NCBI RefSeq assembly: GCF_021568905.1
Contig: NZ_JAKGSB010000002.1
Coordinates: forward strand, 496,001 to 560,000
DNA length: 64,000 bases
DNA from: Zavarzinia marina
GTDB taxonomy: Bacteria > Pseudomonadota > Alphaproteobacteria > Zavarziniales > Zavarziniaceae
Direction: 5' to 3'
The translations under genes and the position numbers were made by a program. Below, piece after piece: positions 59,795-64,000 of the stretch (position 1 is its first letter; the number at the start of each line of letters is the position of its first letter). The notes below the pieces were generated by a model. It saw only the letters and a program-made list of their open reading frames with translations. It was not told where the DNA came from and searched no databases.

Positions 59795-62394
59795 TTGACA
59801 TCCCCGTCCGCGGACCGGACGATCCGGCCGCGTTCGATAGTTATCACACGATCGAACCCCAAGGCGTGGTCCATGTCACCGAAAGAGGCGATCACCGTCA
59901 CCCCTTCGGCCGCCAGTTCGCGCAGGATGGCGATGACGGTCATCCGACAGGCACTGTCCAACGCGCCGAGCACGTCGTCCAGCACGATCACGTCCGGGCG
60001 GCGCAGAAGCGCCCGGCCGATCGCGATCCTGAGGCGTTCCCCCGGCGCCAGGCGCGCCCCGGCGATGCCGACCGGATAGGCGAGGCCGGCGCGCATCACC
60101 GCCTCGCCGAGGCCCATCTCCTCGAGCACGGCCGCCGCCGCCCGGCGCACCCGCGTCGCCGCCCCGACCCGGTCGGCGGCGATCCGGCCGTCCAGGATAT
60201 TGTCCAGCAGGCTGGCGGCGGGATTGACCGCGTCCGGCCGGAAGCGCGCGATCGTACCCGCCAGTTTCGGCGGCATCCGTGCCGCCAGCAGGGCGCGGGC
60301 CTCGACCACGGCGGCCTTCAGGCCCGGGTCCACCGCGTCCAGCCGGTGGCGGGCCGCAATCACCCGGAACGGCAGGTTGACCAGCATCAGCCGGTCGTCG
60401 CGGGTCTGCGCCGTCTCGCCGAGACCGGCGAGAACGCGCAGGCGCCGCAGTTCGGGCGGCGTCACCAGGGCGAAGCGGCGCACCATCTCGTGATCGGGAT
60501 CGACGCCGGCGAAGATGTCGATCATCACCGCCGCGATCCGCTCGCCGGCGGCGCGGAGCGGCTCGATCAGGGAGCAATCGGTCAGGAACGACAGCATGAA
60601 GCCGCTGTCGGTCATGCGGTCGACATTGAAGGTACCGTCGGTCGGCATGCCGAACAGCAGGTTTTCCGCGAGACTGGCGTGATCGTTGTAGAGCGCGGGA
60701 TCGAAATGGACCACCAGATCCGCCTCGCCTTGTTCCGTCAGCCGGCGTTCGAGCAGAGCGCGGGCGGCGATCACCGCGGGCGCGATCTCGGCCGCGACGC
60801 CGTCCGGCAGGCGCGAATGAAGGCCGAGTCGGAACAGGGTGTCGCCGAAGCCGAGGCGCTTCATCACATCGATCATGCGCTGCCGCAGGCCGGCCGCGTC
60901 GGCCACGCCGGCCGCGTCGTAATCGATCCAGTCGGCATCGAGCGGATCGGCCGGATTGCCGCAGCGCCGGGCGTCGCGCTGTTCCGGCGTCTCGGCGGTG
61001 CCCTCGAGGCGCGGCACGCGTTGCAGGCCGAAGGCGAGATTGTCGGCGATGGTGCGGGACTGGAGGCCGGTCCCCGTGCCCGTGCCGACATAGGCGATAC
61101 GCCGGTTGCGCAGCGACGGCGCCATGGCGGCGACGTCGCGCCCGCCGATGGCGATGCGCCCGCCCGTCGGCTCGATCAGCCCGGCGAGCGCCTGGGCCAG
61201 CGCTTCGCGCCCGCCGCCGGCCGGGCCGACCAGCGCGGTCGAGCTGGCGGGCGCGATGGTGAGACGCAGGCGGTCGAGGAGACGGCTGTCGCTTTCGTCG
61301 CGCAGGATCACATCCTCGACCACGATCGCCTCGCCGCGCAGGCTGATCGCCTCGGGCGGGGTGTCGGACGGCGGCGGGCGCAGGTCGGGGCGATTGTAGA
61401 GACGCAGGGTGTTTTCGTATTTCACCTGCGCGTCCTCCCGCGCCTGATACCATTCGAGGAGTTCGCGCCAGGGCGTCGCCATGTCCTTGTGGGCCGCGAT
61501 CACCGCGACCAGGGTTCCGATGTCGAGGCGGCCCTGGAACACCAGCCAGCCGCCGAGGGCATAGAACGCCACCGGTCCCGCCTGCTGCACCAGCGTATTC
61601 ACGGTGGCGATGGTGAAGCGAAGCCGGTCCAGCGCCACCCGCGTGCGGAACACTTCGCCCAGCCGCGCACCGAGGAAGGCCCGGGTCCAGCGCGTCTGGT
61701 CGTTGGCGTGGATGTCGGTGATCAGGCGGAAGGTCTCGTCCACCCGCTCGCCGAGGCCGCGCATCAGGCGGCTGCGGTCGCGCGACAGGCGGTTCACCCG
61801 GCGCTGCAGGCCCGGCACGATGATCATGGCGAGGGGATAGAGCACCGCCGCCGCGACCGCCAGCAGGGGATCCTGCAACAGGAGGAAGGTCATGATCACG
61901 ACGATCGTGCCGCCCTGATAGGCCGGCACGGCGACCGCATCGCCGACATGGACGCTCAGCGCCTCGATCTCGCCGCCCATGGAAGCCATGGTTTCTGCCG
62001 CCGTCCGCTGGCGAAAGGCCGCCTGGGGAAAACGCAGCACCAGGGCCAGGGCCTGGAAGCGGATACGGCGGAGCGCGCTTTCCGCCGTATCGATGCGGCG
62101 CCGCTCGATCGCGAGGCGAAAGCGCTGATTGACGACGACCAGCGCCAGAAGCAGAAAGCACTGCGTCCCGAGCAGGACGCCCGCCGTCACCTCGATCCCG
62201 AGCACATGCGACGGCAGTTCGATACCGAAGAGGTGGCGCGGCAGTCCCATGTCGCCGCCGATCAGAGCGACGATCTCCTTCGGCATTTCGTAATAGAGCC
62301 AGAGGAAGGGAAAGGAGGCGAGGGCGAGCGCCAGCAGGGAGAGCTGCGCGCGCAGCGAATAGCGCCACAGAAAGCGCCGGAAGTCCGGTTCCAA
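59791..62394 (-). CDS. Divergent ABC half-transporter with degenerate ATPase
   Basis: An 867-residue protein with an ABC exporter-type TM domain (1-320; helices near 15-35, 70-90, 160-195, 260-300). Its nucleotide-binding domain starts about 350, but Walker A is GPAGGGRE (390-397), with Arg396 for the essential Lys. The signature is LAPGE (782-786) instead of LSGGQ, Walker B ends DD (DVIVLDD, 801-807), and the switch His region reads SFGDMDH. About 340 residues are inserted between Walker A and the signature. The ATPase is probably weak or inactive. It is coupled to a cNMP-binding protein. Substrate unknown. Confidence 0.85.
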   Translation of the reverse strand: MEPDFRRFLWRYSLRAQLSLLALALASFPFLWLYYEMPKEIVALIGGDMGLPRHLFGIELPSHVLGIEVTAGVLLGTQCFLLLALVVVNQRFRLAIERRRIDTAESALRRIRFQALALVLRFPQAAFRQRTAAETMASMGGEIEALSVHVGDAVAVPAYQGGTIVVIMTFLLLQDPLLAVAAAVLYPLAMIIVPGLQRRVNRLSRDRSRLMRGLGERVDETFRLITDIHANDQTRWTRAFLGARLGEVFRTRVALDRLRFTIATVNTLVQQAGPVAFYALGGWLVFQGRLDIGTLVAVIAAHKDMATPWRELLEWYQAREDAQVKYENTLRLYNRPDLRPPPSDTPPEAISLRGEAIVVEDVILRDESDSRLLDRLRLTIAPASSTALVGPAGGGREALAQALAGLIEPTGGRIAIGGRDVAAMAPSLRNRRIAYVGTGTGTGLQSRTIADNLAFGLQRVPRLEGTAETPEQRDARRCGNPADPLDADWIDYDAAGVADAAGLRQRMIDVMKRLGFGDTLFRLGLHSRLPDGVAAEIAPAVIAARALLERRLTEQGEADLVVHFDPALYNDHASLAENLLFGMPTDGTFNVDRMTDSGFMLSFLTDCSLIEPLRAAGERIAAVMIDIFAGVDPDHEMVRRFALVTPPELRRLRVLAGLGETAQTRDDRLMLVNLPFRVIAARHRLDAVDPGLKAAVVEARALLAARMPPKLAGTIARFRPDAVNPAASLLDNILDGRIAADRVGAATRVRRAAAAVLEEMGLGEAVMRAGLAYPVGIAGARLAPGERLRIAIGRALLRRPDVIVLDDVLGALDSACRMTVIAILRELAAEGVTVIASFGDMDHALGFDRVITIERGRIVRSADGDVK

Positions 62395-62421
62395 ATCGCG
62401 GCTCCGGCGCTCTTGCCTTGA

Positions 62422-63801
62422 TCAGCCGGTCGCGCGGGCGACGTCGGCGGCGGGCACGGTTCCGTCGGCGGGCGCGGCGGGCGGCGGCAGGATCTCGCTG
62501 ATCGCGCCGGGCGCCCGCCATTCCAGGCTGTCGAAGGAATGACAGGCCGGGCAATGGGGCGACCATTTCACCGGCGTGTGACCGCATGTGTGGCAGAACC
62601 AGCGCGGTTCCGATTCGCCGGTCGCGGCCTTTTCCTGCCATTCGGCGGCGCGGCGCTGATCGCCCTTCTCGCGCCGTTCCAGTTCGGCCAGCAGGTCGTA
62701 GGTCCGGCGCGTCGCCTCGCTGTTGGCGACGAGCACCATCAGGGCTTCGCGCGCCTCGGCCCACTGGCGCCGCACCAGGGCCTGTTCGGCGGCGAGGAGC
62801 CGGCTTTCGCGCGCCGCCGGATTGATCGACGCCAGGGTGGCGAGGCGCTTGGCGCGCTCCTCCTCCGGAAGGTCGGGGGCGATGGCGCCGTAAACCTCGG
62901 CGATGTCGGGATGGGGCTGATGGGCCCAGGCATTCTCCAGCAGGCGGTCGGCCTTGCGCTGTTTGCCGGCATCGGCCAGCAGGCGCGCCAGACGGGTCGT
63001 CGCCGGCACCAGATCGGGCGCCAGGGCATGGGCGGATTCGGCCAGCGTCAGGGCCTCGCGGGAATCGCCCCGGGCGATCGCGGCATCGACCTGGCCCAAT
63101 TGCACCACGGCACGGTGGCGCTTGCCCTTGGCGCCTTCGATCAGCTTGTGGCGGAGCGCGCCGGCAAGGGTCTCTTCCGCCGCGCTCCATTCGCCGAGCG
63201 CCGCCTGCAAGCCGAAGATCTCGCTCGCCACCCAGGGCGCGCCGGGGCGCAACGCCTGGGCCTCGCGGGCATGGGCCAGCGCCATGTCGTTGTCGCCGCG
63301 CCGCCGCGCCAGCACGATCAGGCCGCGCAACCCGAGGAATTTCGTCTCGTCATTCTCGAGCATCAGCTTGTAGGCGCGTTCGGCGGCCCCGCTGTCGCCG
63401 TTGAGCTGGGCCGCCTGGGCCGCCAGCAGCAGCGACAGAGGCGAGCCGTCGGTCGCCGTCTCGGCCGCGATCGCCTGTTTCTTGGCATCCCGCGCATCAC
63501 CCGCCGCGACCGCGACGAGGCCGCGCACCAGGGCGCGTTCCGCCGTCTGCCGGCGCTTGGCCCGGCGCCTTCCCGCGAGATAGCGGGGCCCGCGCGCGGC
63601 AAACAGCGCGAGGCGCGCCAGCGCCGCAAGCACGGCCGCCAGCACGATGATGATGGCGATCAGCACCCCGACCGAGGTTTCGATCCGATAGCCGAGCCAG
63701 TCGACGGCGATGACCCCCGGCCGATCCGCCATCCAGGCGGCGACCAGCGCCAGGACGAGGACGAGAACGACCGCGATGGTGATCTTCAGGACCGCGCGCA
63801 T
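62422..63801 (-). CDS. hemY: HemY-like TPR membrane protein
   Basis: A 459-residue inner-membrane protein with two TM helices (about 5-25 and 42-70), HemY N-terminal domain and TPR repeats to about 380. A C-terminal rubredoxin-like zinc ribbon follows: CHTCGHTPVKWSPHC and CPAC (about 402-422). The role in heme synthesis is not well defined; it is the TPR protein that follows hemCD-hemX. It begins two bases after the upstream gene's stop. Confidence 0.9.
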   Translation of the reverse strand: MRAVLKITIAVVLVLVLALVAAWMADRPGVIAVDWLGYRIETSVGVLIAIIIVLAAVLAALARLALFAARGPRYLAGRRRAKRRQTAERALVRGLVAVAAGDARDAKKQAIAAETATDGSPLSLLLAAQAAQLNGDSGAAERAYKLMLENDETKFLGLRGLIVLARRRGDNDMALAHAREAQALRPGAPWVASEIFGLQAALGEWSAAEETLAGALRHKLIEGAKGKRHRAVVQLGQVDAAIARGDSREALTLAESAHALAPDLVPATTRLARLLADAGKQRKADRLLENAWAHQPHPDIAEVYGAIAPDLPEEERAKRLATLASINPAARESRLLAAEQALVRRQWAEAREALMVLVANSEATRRTYDLLAELERREKGDQRRAAEWQEKAATGESEPRWFCHTCGHTPVKWSPHCPACHSFDSLEWRAPGAISEILPPPAAPADGTVPAADVARATG

Positions 63802-63803
63802 GC

Positions 63804-64000
63804 TCAGTTCGCCTCCGCGAAGCGGGCGGAAACCTCGCCGTCGAGAAGATCGACGGCGGCCTCGGCGGCGAGCCGCGCCTCCGCCTTGGCCTTCCAGGCC
63901 GAAAGCGCCTCGGCCGCGCCGCCCTGCAACGCCGCGACTTCCGCCAGGGCGTCTTCGAGATCGCCCCGATCCAGCCGGCGCTCGGCCCGGGCGATGCGGG
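63804..64000 (-). CDS. Mitofilin/HemX-like protein, C-terminal fragment
   Basis: The last 65 codons of a gene entering from the right edge, with TGA at 63806-63804. It reads DLEDALAEVAALQGGAAEAL followed by an Ala/Glu-rich helical tail ending SARFAEAN. Length and composition match the C-terminus of alphaproteobacterial mitofilin-like (COG4223) proteins, which precede hemY. The assignment rests on position. Confidence 0.7.
   Translation of the reverse strand, partial: RIARAERRLDRGDLEDALAEVAALQGGAAEALSAWKAKAEARLAAEAAVDLLDGEVSARFAEAN

Overview
The window is a 64 kb, GC-rich chromosomal segment that reads as an alphaproteobacterium. Supporting signs are the mitofilin-like/hemY end of the heme block, a CYP153 alkane hydroxylase, scoAB next to mdh, a DctSR/DctPQM TRAP system, a periplasmic DUF1302/DUF1329/MMPL set, and dispersed CCGGC...GCCGG hairpin repeats. 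A finer placement (Rhodospirillales- or Parvibaculum-like) would be a guess. I see no rRNA, tRNA, CRISPR array, insertion sequence or prophage. Coding density is high, and almost all long opposite-strand ORFs are GC-driven shadows.

Layout. 0-2.2 kb: two exported proteins, one a VWA protein with three Ig-like repeats. 2.4-9.5 kb, minus strand: alaS, an acetyl-CoA acetyltransferase, ftsK and a P-II gene. 9.6-11.2 kb: a membrane-anchored glutamate-synthase-like FMN protein. 11.3-12.7 kb: parDE with an SDR gene translationally coupled behind the toxin. 12.8-15.4 kb: mdh diverging from scoAB. 15.6-17.8 kb: a phosphoesterase followed by a Ser/Thr kinase fused to a universal-stress domain. 17.9-19.6 kb: an ABM monooxygenase, pirin and an FMN reductase.

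19.6-37.5 kb is the most distinctive block and looks like a catabolic island for long-chain hydrophobic substrates. It has a Baeyer-Villiger-type flavin monooxygenase and a MalT/LAL-type LuxR regulator. It also has a four-gene envelope operon (MMPL transporter, DUF1329, YCF48 propeller, DUF1302 outer-membrane barrel). Divergent from that operon are a CYP153 P450 and its [2Fe-2S] ferredoxin, followed by a GMC alcohol dehydrogenase. The block ends with a 614-residue fusion of a membrane di-iron desaturase/hydroxylase, an NAD(P)H-flavin reductase and a [2Fe-2S] ferredoxin, then an ArsR regulator. I infer that substrate crosses the envelope by the DUF1302/1329/MMPL system, is oxidised at the terminus by CYP153 or the fusion enzyme, and then by the GMC enzyme.

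37.5-43.4 kb: a DctSR two-component system divergent from dctPQM (C4-dicarboxylate uptake). 43.5-46.2 kb: a second DUF1329 paralog behind an unusual exported barrel-like protein. 46.6-52.0 kb: an ALDH7-type dehydrogenase and a trifunctional PutA with an N-terminal RHH domain. A near-perfect inverted repeat with two GTTGCA cores lies just upstream of putA, as expected for PutA autoregulation. 52.1-56.9 kb: an SRPBCC protein, an AaeA/AaeX/AaeB-like efflux operon, a ferredoxin and xthA. 57-64 kb: a subtilase autotransporter lipoprotein, a cNMP-binding protein coupled to a strongly degenerate ABC half-transporter, hemY, and the 3' end of a mitofilin-like gene.
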